Positions 34,915-43,253 of a stretch of DNA of 64,000 bases are shown here, piece by piece; position 1 is the stretch's first letter, and every line of letters starts with the position of its first letter. The notes under the pieces were generated by a model, which had not been told where the DNA came from, did no database searches, and worked only from the letters and a program-made list of their open reading frames with translations. This DNA comes from Shewanella chilikensis (GTDB taxonomy: Bacteria > Pseudomonadota > Gammaproteobacteria > Enterobacterales > Shewanellaceae). Position numbers and translations under genes: made by a program. The DNA lies in assembly GCF_002836945.1 (NCBI RefSeq), contig NZ_NIJM01000013.1, positions 29,954-93,953 on the forward strand. Reading direction: 5' to 3'.

Positions 34915-35094
34915 AGCTGTTTTTCATGTTGTAAAGGCGCGCCTCTTACACTTTGCCCTTTTAGTCGGCCTTTGCTAAGATGCCGCTGCTCCGTTCGGGG
35001 CAACAACAAGTAGTTACATATAAAGTAGTAGCATCCAAGTTTTACATTCAGGCTTGCAACTTAAGCTACACTATGTAGCCTTATCATTCCGGCC

Positions 35095-35160
35095 GCAGGG
35101 ACGACCCTGCAAGCGCCTTTTCCACTATCGGGGACGACCCCTCTTTAAAAAGGGATGGGT
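35095..35160 (+). promoter_or_regulatory. Guanidine-II riboswitch (mini-ykkC)
   Basis: Two hairpins with identical ACGA tetraloops: GCAGGG-ACGA-CCCTGC (35095-35110) and GGGG-ACGA-CCCC (35130-35141), separated by 19 bases. Paired ACGR-loop hairpins are the defining architecture of the guanidine-II class. The 3' side of the second hairpin (CCCCTCTTT) can alternatively pair with AAAGGG and the following GGG that form the ribosome-binding site at 35149-35159, so ligand binding would free translation. The downstream gene is a guanidinium exporter, the expected target. Confidence 0.92.
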
Positions 35161-35162
35161 TC

Positions 35163-35477
35163 ATGAACTGGTTACTCTTAATCCTCGCAGGTTTGTTTGA
35201 AATCGGTTGGGCCATAGGCCTTAAATATACCCAGGGTTTTACCAAGTTAATTCCGAGTCTGTTGACCTTGGGCGCTATGGCCATCAGTGTCGGTTTGCTT
35301 GGGCTGGCGACCAAGTCATTGCCTATAGGCACGGCTTACGGTGTTTGGGTAGGCATTGGCGCTATGGGCACGGCATTGGTGGGTATCTGGCTATTCGGCG
35401 AGAGTGCCAGTCTGATGAAAATCGGCAGTTTGCTGTTGATTTTTATCGGTGTTTTGGGACTGAAACTGGCTAATTGA
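35163..35477 (+). CDS. gdx: Guanidinium exporter (SMR family, SugE/Gdx type)
   Basis: Four-helix, dual-topology small multidrug resistance protein of 105 residues that exports guanidinium ions in exchange for protons. The catalytic glutamate is in [39 protein letters not shown] and [25 protein letters not shown] match the Gdx (SugE) branch rather than EmrE-type drug pumps. The guanidine-II riboswitch directly upstream supports the assignment. Confidence 0.94.
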   Translation: MNWLLLILAGLFEIGWAIGLKYTQGFTKLIPSLLTLGAMAISVGLLGLATKSLPIGTAYGVWVGIGAMGTALVGIWLFGESASLMKIGSLLLIFIGVLGLKLAN

Positions 35478-35534
35478 ACCCGGATGTTTGTCTGTTAATC
35501 GTGTTTTTCAAACAAGGTTATCGTCAAGGGCGGC

Positions 35535-35564
35535 TGGTAATTAACTTTCGTTAATCAGTATAAT
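35535..35564 (+). promoter_or_regulatory. Putative gnd promoter
   Basis: A consensus -10 TATAAT at 35559-35564 with a weak -35 candidate TGGTAA at 35535-35540 (18-base spacer), 70 bases before the gnd start. Confidence 0.45.
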
Positions 35565-35634
35565 TAATCCACTCAAGGCCGGTTGTTGGCTCACAAAATG
35601 GCCGGCTCCTCTGCTACCCGTGGAATTAATAACA

Positions 35635-37173
35635 ATGCAAACCCACAAGCATCTTTCTGACATCGGGGTCATAGGCCTGGGTGTTATGGGCAAGAATCTC
35701 GCTCTCAATATCATAGATAACGGCTATCGGGTCGCGGCGTTCGATCTGGACAGTCGCAAAGTGACAGCTGCCGAAAACCAGGCCAAGACGGAAGTGACCG
35801 AGAGGGAACAATTGCTGTTTGGCTGTAATAATCTTACTGATTTGATGGCAAATTTAGCAACACCGCGCATCTTGCTGCTGTCCATTCCGGCCGGTGCGGC
35901 GGTCGATGCCGTATGCCAATCCCTGCTCGATGCCGGGATTGAGCGCGAGGATATAGTCATAGACACGGGCAATAGCCTGTGGACAGACACTATAGCGCGG
36001 GAACAGCGCTATCGCGATCAGTTTATCTTCTTCAGCTCAGCTGTGTCCGGCGGTGAGGTGGGGGCTAGATTCGGGCCTTCTCTGATGCCAAGTGGTGATA
36101 TCAAGGCCTGGAAGCGGGTTGCTCCCATTTGGCGGGCGATAGCTGCCAAGGTGGATGGTGACACCGGATTGCCGCTGGAACGATTTGAGCCCGGCAACCC
36201 GGTTACCCAAGGGGAGCCCTGCACGGCTTACATAGGCCCGGCCGGTAGCGGTCACTATGTGAAGATGGTGCACAACGGCATTGAATATGCCGACATGCAG
36301 TTGATTTGCGAGGCTTATCATTTGCTAAGCCAAGTGCTGTGCCTTGATGCCTATGCCATTGCCCAGGTGTTCGAGCGCTGGAATACAGGTGTGCTCTCCA
36401 GTTATCTGATGGAAATCAGCGCCGAGGTCTTGCGGCAACAGGACCCATTAAGCGGCAAGCCTCTGGTTGAGATGATCCTTGATAAGGCAGGGCAGAAGGG
36501 CACAGGTCTGTGGACGGCTGTCAGCAGCCTGCAGATAGGTTGCCCGGCGCCCACTATCGCCGAAGCGGTTTATGCCCGCGCCATCAGCACTCAAAAGGTT
36601 CTGCGCCAGAGCTTGGCCACCAAGTTGGTCGGTCCCGAAGCGAGAGGCACTCAACCGGCAGGCTCGGACGAGCAACAAAGCTTTATTGATGGCCTGGAGA
36701 GCGCTCTCTATTGCGCCAAGGTGAGCTGTTATGCCCAGGGGTTCCAGTTGATGGCGATGCAGGCTCAGGAGCTGGGATGGCAGTTGGATTTTGCCGCCAT
36801 CGCCAGGATCTGGCGCGCCGGCTGTATTATTCGCGCCAGATTCCTGCAATCCATAGCCGCAGCCTACGACAGTGAGCCTGAATTGGCCAATTTACTGTTG
36901 GCCGATGGCTTTGCTTCAACGCTTTCGGCGCGCCAGCAGGCATGGCGGCAAACAGTTGCCAAGGCGGTACTTGCAGGTGTGCCTGTGCCCTGCATCTCAT
37001 CGGCGCTTTCTTACTACGACAGTTATCGCACTGAGACGCTGCCGGCCAATCTGTTGCAGGGACAACGGGACTTTTTCGGAGCGCACAGTTTTGAGCGTAT
37101 AGACCAAGCTGCCAACGAGCGTTATCACCTGGATTGGAGTGACCCCAAGCGGCCGCTGATTAAACTGGATTGA
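35635..37173 (+). CDS. gnd: 6-phosphogluconate dehydrogenase, decarboxylating
   Basis: Oxidative pentose-phosphate enzyme making ribulose 5-phosphate, CO2 and NADPH. The ATG at 35635 is used (512 residues); a GTG at 35620 is in frame. It has the Rossmann motif GLGVMGKNLALN, the VSGGEVGARFGPSLMPSG loop, GHYVKMVHNGIEYADMQ with catalytic lysine, and the IRARFLQ and AHSFERID segments. Length is about 30-40 residues above the common 470-480. Confidence 0.93.
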   Translation: MQTHKHLSDIGVIGLGVMGKNLALNIIDNGYRVAAFDLDSRKVTAAENQAKTEVTEREQLLFGCNNLTDLMANLATPRILLLSIPAGAAVDAVCQSLLDAGIEREDIVIDTGNSLWTDTIAREQRYRDQFIFFSSAVSGGEVGARFGPSLMPSGDIKAWKRVAPIWRAIAAKVDGDTGLPLERFEPGNPVTQGEPCTAYIGPAGSGHYVKMVHNGIEYADMQLICEAYHLLSQVLCLDAYAIAQVFERWNTGVLSSYLMEISAEVLRQQDPLSGKPLVEMILDKAGQKGTGLWTAVSSLQIGCPAPTIAEAVYARAISTQKVLRQSLATKLVGPEARGTQPAGSDEQQSFIDGLESALYCAKVSCYAQGFQLMAMQAQELGWQLDFAAIARIWRAGCIIRARFLQSIAAAYDSEPELANLLLADGFASTLSARQQAWRQTVAKAVLAGVPVPCISSALSYYDSYRTETLPANLLQGQRDFFGAHSFERIDQAANERYHLDWSDPKRPLIKLD

Positions 37174-37212
37174 GGGAAAACGGGCCGGGCAGAACACTAT
37201 CACCGGCCAACG

Positions 37213-37248
37213 AAAAAGGCTTCCAACTGCGTGGCAGTGGAAGCCTTT
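37213..37248. terminator. Terminator between convergent gnd and menA
   Basis: Long stem AAAGGCTTCCA.CTGC / GCAG.TGGAAGCCTTT flanked by A and T runs, usable in both directions. Confidence 0.82.
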
Positions 37249-37283
37249 GTTATTTCTATCCCTTTTTTATAGCTATACCTGGG

Positions 37284-38159
37284 TTAAAGGGTAAACACTA
37301 AACCTAAGCTGAATAGGGCGCTGAATATCATAGTCAGTTTGGCGGTGCGCCCCAGTAATGGATTCAATGCTGCGCCTGACTCCTGAATAAAATCGCTGGA
37401 CAGCTTGCGGGCCATTAGCAGCGCAAGCCCCGTCAGCAGCACAGGTAGCCCAGGTAGCAAACCCAGCAGGAAGCCGGCGATAATCAGGCCGAAGGGTAAG
37501 TAAACCAGCGCCTGGTACAGCACCTTGGATTGGGCCTCACCTATGCGTACCGCCAACGTGCGCTTGCCGGCTTTTTCGTCGGTATAGATATCACGGGTGT
37601 TGTTAACCAGGCAGATGGCGGCATTGAGCAGGCCTACGGCGCTCCCCAAAATCCAGGCTGCAGTGCTGGTATCACCGGCCTGTAGATAGTAACTGCCGAC
37701 TACGGCTACCAAGCCAAAGAAGATAAAGGCCGCCACTTCACCCAGGCCGTGTGAGGCCAGCGGGTATGGGCCGCCGCTGTAACCCAGGGCGCCCATAATG
37801 GAAGCCGCCGCCAGGATGGCAATCGGCCAGCCACCGTGCCAGATCAGGAAAGATCCCACAGCTAATGCCAGCAAAAGGCAAAAAATCATTGCATTACGCA
37901 CTTTCAGCGGGTCGAGTAAGCCGCTCTGGGTGACCCTTATCGGCCCAAGTCGCTCCTCGGTATCTATACCATTTTTGAAATCAAAGTAGTCGTTGGCCAG
38001 GTTAACGGCAATCTGCAGCAACAGGGCACAGACCATGGATGCCACTGCAATGGTCCAACTAAAACTCTCCAGTTGCAGAGCCAGAATGTTGCCTATCAGC
38101 AAGGGGCCTATCGCCGCAGGCAAGGTGCGCGGCCGTGAGGCTAAAATCCAGGGATTCAT
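37284..38159 (-). CDS. menA: 1,4-dihydroxy-2-naphthoate polyprenyltransferase
   Basis: UbiA-type membrane prenyltransferase that attaches the polyprenyl tail in menaquinone synthesis. The 291-residue protein has about eight to nine hydrophobic helices, the first prenyl-diphosphate motif NLANDYFDFKNGID and the second aspartate motif NNTRDIYTDEKAGKRTL. Menaquinone is central to anaerobic respiration in Shewanella. It is divergent from the following SDR gene across about 235 bases that show no clear operator. Confidence 0.94.
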   Translation of the reverse strand: MNPWILASRPRTLPAAIGPLLIGNILALQLESFSWTIAVASMVCALLLQIAVNLANDYFDFKNGIDTEERLGPIRVTQSGLLDPLKVRNAMIFCLLLALAVGSFLIWHGGWPIAILAAASIMGALGYSGGPYPLASHGLGEVAAFIFFGLVAVVGSYYLQAGDTSTAAWILGSAVGLLNAAICLVNNTRDIYTDEKAGKRTLAVRIGEAQSKVLYQALVYLPFGLIIAGFLLGLLPGLPVLLTGLALLMARKLSSDFIQESGAALNPLLGRTAKLTMIFSALFSLGLVFTL

Positions 38160-38392
38160 TTTGTCAATTCTTCAGAGTTAAAGATGGGAAAACATGCTAA
38201 GGATACCAATTTTCCACTTGAAAGTTAGCACAATCGGATAAATGCATTTAACAGAGTTTGAGTCAGCGCACATTTGTACCCGTGCGGATTAAAAAAATGC
38301 AGCCATAATCAAATAACCTTAGGGGATTATGTGTTCTTATTGTTAAAGAATACCCGGTATTTCATGAGCTTATTACTAAAGCAGAGGTTAAT

Positions 38393-39277
38393 ATGATGGG
38401 GTTTGGGGGCAGGACAGCCCTTGTCAGCGGTGCCGCCTCGGGGTTGGGGCGCGCCTTTGCCATAGGTTTGGCTCAGCGTGGCGCCAGTCTGGCACTGCTG
38501 GACATAGACAGCTGCAAAGATACCTTGAATGCGATTTCTGCTTTGGGGGCCGATGCCAAAGCCTGGCACTGTGATGTTGCCGATGAGCAAGATGTTGCTT
38601 TGGTGCTGCAGGAAGCCTGTGACCACTTTGGCACTATAGAGTTGTTGGTGGCCTGTGCCGGGATCCATACCCCCTGCTCATTTGAAAAACTGACACCACA
38701 GCAGTGGCGACGGCAGTTGCAGGTGGATCTGGATGGCAGCTTCTTTCTCTGTCACGGACTCTGGTCGCGAATGAAGGCACAGGAGTATGGCCGGATCCTT
38801 TTGTTGGGTGGTGTTAGTGGACTGTTCGGAGATCTTTTCGAAAGTGCCTGGGCCAGTGCCAAGATGGCATTGTTTGGATTAACCAATAGTCTCAGTCGAG
38901 AAGGTGGCAATCATAACATCCGTGTCAACAGTCTCTATCCTTTGGCTACCACCCCAATGACGGAGCAACACCTGGCACTGCCGGTACAACCTTTATTTGG
39001 TTTGAACGCGCCATTGGCAGCCGGATTGTTTCTGCTCAGCGAGCAGGCGCCCAATGGGCAACATTTGTTGGCTGCAGCCGGCAGTATCAGTCGGGTGAGA
39101 ATAGCGCAGACAGAGCCGGGTTACTTTAATGCAGATGCTTGTACTCCTGAACTTTTGGCCAGAGCTTGGCCAGAGTTAAGCGTGGCTACGCCACTGGGGT
39201 TCAGCGACAGCGGCGAGGCGCAAATTGTTAACTGGGCCAGACAAGCTGCCGCCGAGCATGATATAGAGATAGAGTAA
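38393..39277 (+). CDS. SDR-fold protein with altered catalytic tetrad
   Basis: A 294-residue short-chain dehydrogenase/reductase fold. The N-terminal NAD(P)-binding motif is intact (ALVSGAASGLGRAFA, about 9-23), D61 of HCDVAD fits the adenine-pocket position, and CAG at 88-90 corresponds to the NAG motif. The classical Asn-Ser-Tyr-Lys tetrad reads D112, G140, W153 and K157: the YxxxK motif is WASAK and the catalytic serine is glycine. Only the lysine remains. The overall pattern around WASAKMALFGLTNSLSREG resembles the hydroxyacyl-CoA dehydrogenase domain of MFE-2-like SDRs. It lies 70 bases before tesB, an acyl-CoA enzyme. It may be a non-catalytic cofactor-binding protein or use other chemistry. 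Confidence 0.85.
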   Translation: MMGFGGRTALVSGAASGLGRAFAIGLAQRGASLALLDIDSCKDTLNAISALGADAKAWHCDVADEQDVALVLQEACDHFGTIELLVACAGIHTPCSFEKLTPQQWRRQLQVDLDGSFFLCHGLWSRMKAQEYGRILLLGGVSGLFGDLFESAWASAKMALFGLTNSLSREGGNHNIRVNSLYPLATTPMTEQHLALPVQPLFGLNAPLAAGLFLLSEQAPNGQHLLAAAGSISRVRIAQTEPGYFNADACTPELLARAWPELSVATPLGFSDSGEAQIVNWARQAAAEHDIEIE

Positions 39278-39347
39278 AGTCATCTGGTCACGAAGGGCGG
39301 TTCTGGGTTAATCTTTGCGGTATATGTCAGCCAGTTAATAGAGTTTT

Positions 39348-40211
39348 ATGAGCCAGGTTTTAGATGATCTCTTGTCACTGCTCGCGCTTGAACAGATAGA
39401 AATCGGACTTTATCGTGGCCAGAGCCAGGATCTGGGTTTTGGTCATGTGTTTGGTGGTCAGGTCATGGGCCAGGCCCTCAGCGCTGCCCGTCGTACTGTG
39501 CCGCAAGAGCGCCAGGTGCATTCACTGCATTCCTATTTTTTACGGGCAGGCGATGAAAAGTTGCCGATAGTCTACGAAGTCGAAAACATGCGTGATGGCG
39601 GCAGTTTCAGCGCCCGTCAGGTGAAGGCGATTCAGAAAGGGCGGCCGATTTTCTACATGACCTGTTCCTTCCAGGAGCCGGAAGTTGGGTTCAGCCATCA
39701 GGCCGAAATGCCAGAGGTTCCCGGCCCTGATGGGATACTCAATCAGCAGGAGTTGGCGATGACCATGAGGGATAAGGTGCCCTCCAGGATGCTGGAAAAG
39801 TTTATGGCCGATGCCCCCATCGAGATGCGTCTGGTCAATCCGCTTAACCCTGTAGCTCCAGCGGCCACTGAACCCGTTCGACATGTATGGATGCGGGCAA
39901 ATGGTGCCTTGCCGCCCGAACATGAAATGCACGACTATCTATTGGCATACGCTTCGGATTTCAACTTTTTGGTGACGGCGGCTCAGCCTCATGGAGTGTC
40001 ATTTTTGACCCCGGGGATGCGGATGGCCACTATAGATCATTCACTCTGGTTCCACAGACCTGTCAATATGGGGGAGTGGCTGCTGTATGCCATAGAGAGT
40101 CCCAATGCCAGTGGTGGTCGGGGATATGTGAGAGGGCAATTCTTTAATCAACAGGGCGAGCTGGTGGCTTCGGCCACTCAGGAAGGCTTGATGAGAATGA
40201 CCGCCAAATAA
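39348..40211 (+). CDS. tesB: Acyl-CoA thioesterase II
   Basis: Double-hotdog thioesterase hydrolysing a broad range of acyl-CoAs. The 287-residue protein shows FGHVFGGQVMGQAL, HSLHSYFLRAGD, the catalytic aspartate in TIDHSLWFHRP and the glutamine in ATQEGLMR. Its neighbour is ybaY, the same partner as in E. coli. Confidence 0.96.
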   Translation: MSQVLDDLLSLLALEQIEIGLYRGQSQDLGFGHVFGGQVMGQALSAARRTVPQERQVHSLHSYFLRAGDEKLPIVYEVENMRDGGSFSARQVKAIQKGRPIFYMTCSFQEPEVGFSHQAEMPEVPGPDGILNQQELAMTMRDKVPSRMLEKFMADAPIEMRLVNPLNPVAPAATEPVRHVWMRANGALPPEHEMHDYLLAYASDFNFLVTAAQPHGVSFLTPGMRMATIDHSLWFHRPVNMGEWLLYAIESPNASGGRGYVRGQFFNQQGELVASATQEGLMRMTAK

Positions 40212-40222
40212 GGGAAAGCAAG

Positions 40223-40639
40223 ATGATTAAGTATGTGAAAGGACTGGTAATTGCTGCCGGGATAGCGTTTCTCGGCGCTTGTGTCACTGTTGACCCCAAA
40301 GCACCTATTATCGTTAACGGGGCTGCTGGTTACTTGGAAAGAGTGGCTTTGCCTCAAGGGTCCAGTATCACAATCGCCATCATAGATTTGGACACCCCCG
40401 GGGTAATAGTGGCGCAAAAGAGCTTTGATATCGCCAGGGCGCCGGTGCCGTTTAAGTTCATTTTACCGGCTGAAACCCTTGAGTCTGATGTCAACTATGG
40501 TGTAGTCGCCATGATCCAGTATCAAGGACGGGTGATTTTCCAAACCTACGACAGATACCCGGTGATCAACAATGACAAGTTCACCACCGAAGTGTTGATG
40601 AAGGCGGTGCCAATACCTCAGTTGGAACAACAACCTTGA
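40223..40639 (+). CDS. ybaY: YbaY-family lipoprotein
   Basis: Small predicted lipoprotein of 138 residues. The signal sequence ends in FLGAC with lipidated C20, and the rest is the beta-sandwich YscW/YbaY domain (ALPQGSSITIAIID, VPFKFILPAE). Function is not well defined. It starts 11 bases after tesB, so the two are probably co-transcribed. Confidence 0.82.
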   Translation: MIKYVKGLVIAAGIAFLGACVTVDPKAPIIVNGAAGYLERVALPQGSSITIAIIDLDTPGVIVAQKSFDIARAPVPFKFILPAETLESDVNYGVVAMIQYQGRVIFQTYDRYPVINNDKFTTEVLMKAVPIPQLEQQP

Positions 40640-40675
40640 TTATTTGATATTGGTGCTAGGATCCCTGTTCGCGTG

Positions 40676-40705
40676 ATGCCGTTTACTTTTGTAAACGGCA
40701 TTTTT
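40676..40705 (+). terminator. Intrinsic terminator after ybaY
   Basis: Stem ATGCCGTTTAC / GTAAACGGCAT (40676-40686, 40691-40701) with T run. The remaining intergenic sequence to 40888 shows nothing identifiable. Confidence 0.85.
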
Positions 40706-40888
40706 ATGGTTACTGATGAGGCGGGCTGCGAAGGGGGGCTGTTTATTTCGGTAACCTGATATTAGCCGATTCTGCCAGGCTGGCTTACGACTCTAGCCTT
40801 GGCGACTTGTCTATTGAAACCATTTTCTCGCCAATAGATGTGCCAAAATTCACTATTCCCAACTAAAGCCACGAAACCAAGGGGAAAA

Positions 40889-43198
40889 TTAACCATGGTG
40901 TTCAGTCTTTATCAGCTTGCCGAACTGGTCATAGAAGTTCCAGTCGCCTGACTCGCGATTGCTGATATAGCTGCCTTCGATACGCTTCTCACCATTGCTC
41001 CAGAAGGTCTGCCACAGTCCCTCTTTTCTATCCCTGAGGAAGCTACCTTTCTCGGCCAACTTGCCGTTGTTGTGGAAGTAACTGGCTTTACCCTCTTTCT
41101 GGCCTTTGAGCCACTGCTCATGGCTCTGTGGCTTGCCATTTTGGAAGTACTGGCTCAGTTTGCCATCGAGTTTTCCCTGCCAGTAGTTGGCTTGCTGCTT
41201 TAACTGACCGTTGCTGTAGTACTGCTCAGACTTGCCGTGCAGTACATCGTCCTTGAACTCCTGACAGGCGGCGAGCATGCCATCTTCAAACCAGCTTTGC
41301 CACTGGCCGGTTTTAGCTCCTTTTAGCAACTCGCCGGCCAGTTTCTGCTGCCCATTATCGACATAGTACTCGCTGTAGCTGCCGGTCTTGTCGCCATTGG
41401 CATAGGTTTCCTTGCGATAAAGGACGCCCTTGAAGCTGTAGTGCTCGCGTGTACCGTGCAACTTGCCGAGTAACCACTGGCTCTTGATCCTGACATTGCC
41501 CTCGGGGATGGTGCCAAAGGTGGGATCCTCCTCTTCGTAGCGGTAGTCTATCCAGCTACCTGTCTTCTTGTTGTTCAGGTACTCCCCCGTGACGCGACGG
41601 CGGCCATGATAATACTCGGCATATTGGCCATTGAGTTTGCCTTTGACAAAGGTCTGCTCCCGGCTCTTGACCCCTTCGCGATACTGAATCCAGAGCCCGT
41701 CCTTGTCGCCGTTGAGATATATGCCTTCCTCATTGGGATCGCCGTTGGCGTACCAGCGCTTGAAGACGCCATTAAGCGGATAGCGATAATCCTTGGCGGC
41801 CTTGTCTTTGGCATAGTGGGCCAACTCCCTGGGGTTGCCATTGTCATAGAAGCTTTCATATTTGCCGACCCACTTACCGTCTATGACTTCGCCCTGTTCC
41901 TGCACTGTGCCATCTTCAAAGTAGCGGATGGACTTTCCGGTTTGCTTATCGTGCTGGTATTGCACCAGGCTGCGTTTTTTACCGTTCGGGAAATAGCGGA
42001 CAAAGTCGCCGTGACGCTCCCCCTGTTGCCATTGGCTGGACTCTTGTAAAACACCGGCGCTGAAACGCTGATACAAGCCGTCACGCAGGCCCATGGCAAA
42101 CTGGGACTTTTCCAGGGGCTTGCCGTCGATATCGAAACGCTCATACTTGCCATGGCGGGGATACTGACCGTTGTCGCTCACTCGGCTATCGTGAAAGGTT
42201 TCCAGCTCAGCTAACTGGCCATTGGGGTGAAAACGCTTCTGTACGCCAGTTTGCAGGCCGTTTTTGTAGTGCTGCTCTATGACCAGCTTGCCTTCACTGT
42301 TGAAATACTCTTGGATGCCATCTTTTTCGCCGTCATTGAAATGTTCATTGCCCAGTAGCACGCCTTTATCGTCGAAGGTTTGACATTGGCCCTGACGCTT
42401 GCCTGCGCGGTAAGCACATTTGACCGCCAGTTCGCCGCCGGGGTGATATTTCAGACTTTCGCCGTCACGTTCTCCGGCGCTGAAACGGGTTTCGCTCTCT
42501 TTACTGCCATTATCAAAAAAGCTCTGCCAGACGCCCTGACGTTGGCCATTGGCATCGAATTTACCTTTGACCCTGATGACTCCCTGGGCGTTTTGTTCCA
42601 GGTACTCGCCAAAGAGTTGGTTGTTGGCATATTGCTGACTTTGGGCCTGGGTGCCGTTTTCATAGAAGCTCTGCCATTGGCCATGGCGCAGGTTATTGGT
42701 ATAGGTTTCACTGGCCTTGAGTTTACCGCTGGCGTAGAAGCGTTTGACCTGCTCTTTGTTACCGTTGCGGTAGAATACGCTTTCATCGAGGCGGCCATTG
42801 CTGTCAAAGGTTTGCCATTCCCCTTCGGGAACGCCTTTATTGAACACCTGTAATTCGGTCATCTGGCCGCTGAGGTCATACATGCGCCAACTGCCATTTT
42901 GATAGCCCTGGTAATACTGGCCTTCAACTAATTTGGTATTGTTGGGGTGAAATACTTGCCAGCGGCCATTGGGTAATCCTTGAGAGAAAGTCGCTTGGGT
43001 ATAACCTTGGTTATCGCGAACGATGGTGACCTCGCCATTGAGGGGCATGCCACTGGCCAGATTGTAATAATGGGGGATACCGTCCTGCTGCCGGACTTCC
43101 ACCATTAAGGAAGAGAGGTTTTGTGCCGCCTGCGCCTGTTGCAGCAAAGTCGATGTGCCCACTACCAACATTGTCATGATGGTGAGATGTTTATGCAT
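40889..43198 (-). CDS. Exported protein made of about 28 MORN-like repeats
   Basis: A 769-residue protein with an N-terminal signal peptide (about 1-24, ending QAQA). From about residue 53 to the end it consists almost wholly of 23-24-residue units with the pattern G-x-W-x-x-F/Y-x-x-N-G-x-L-x-x-x-x-x-Y-x-x-G, related to MORN repeats and to the YwqK-type variant. I count 28 to 29 units, three of them lengthened by 8 to 11 residues. No catalytic domain, transmembrane helix or C-terminal anchor is visible, so it should be a long beta-rod in the periplasm or outside. It is 55 bases downstream of a GAF-GGDEF gene in the same direction. Confidence 0.85.
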   Translation of the reverse strand: MHKHLTIMTMLVVGTSTLLQQAQAAQNLSSLMVEVRQQDGIPHYYNLASGMPLNGEVTIVRDNQGYTQATFSQGLPNGRWQVFHPNNTKLVEGQYYQGYQNGSWRMYDLSGQMTELQVFNKGVPEGEWQTFDSNGRLDESVFYRNGNKEQVKRFYASGKLKASETYTNNLRHGQWQSFYENGTQAQSQQYANNQLFGEYLEQNAQGVIRVKGKFDANGQRQGVWQSFFDNGSKESETRFSAGERDGESLKYHPGGELAVKCAYRAGKRQGQCQTFDDKGVLLGNEHFNDGEKDGIQEYFNSEGKLVIEQHYKNGLQTGVQKRFHPNGQLAELETFHDSRVSDNGQYPRHGKYERFDIDGKPLEKSQFAMGLRDGLYQRFSAGVLQESSQWQQGERHGDFVRYFPNGKKRSLVQYQHDKQTGKSIRYFEDGTVQEQGEVIDGKWVGKYESFYDNGNPRELAHYAKDKAAKDYRYPLNGVFKRWYANGDPNEEGIYLNGDKDGLWIQYREGVKSREQTFVKGKLNGQYAEYYHGRRRVTGEYLNNKKTGSWIDYRYEEEDPTFGTIPEGNVRIKSQWLLGKLHGTREHYSFKGVLYRKETYANGDKTGSYSEYYVDNGQQKLAGELLKGAKTGQWQSWFEDGMLAACQEFKDDVLHGKSEQYYSNGQLKQQANYWQGKLDGKLSQYFQNGKPQSHEQWLKGQKEGKASYFHNNGKLAEKGSFLRDRKEGLWQTFWSNGEKRIEGSYISNRESGDWNFYDQFGKLIKTEHHG

Positions 43199-43253
43199 AG
43201 CTTCTCCTTGTTACCGACCACTACAATCCCGTCATTGGGATCCGGTTCTTTCC

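Noticed and set aside
41606..42853. Plus-strand frames opposite the MORN-repeat gene that look like membrane proteins
   Set aside because: The complement of the repeated Gly/Tyr/Asn codons gives hydrophobic residues, so the apparent membrane segments are an artefact of the repeat on the other strand.
40889..43198. Idea that the repeats form a CRISPR-like or DNA-level tandem array
   Set aside because: Periodicity is at the protein level (23-24 codons) with diverged nucleotides; there are no identical DNA repeats with spacers.
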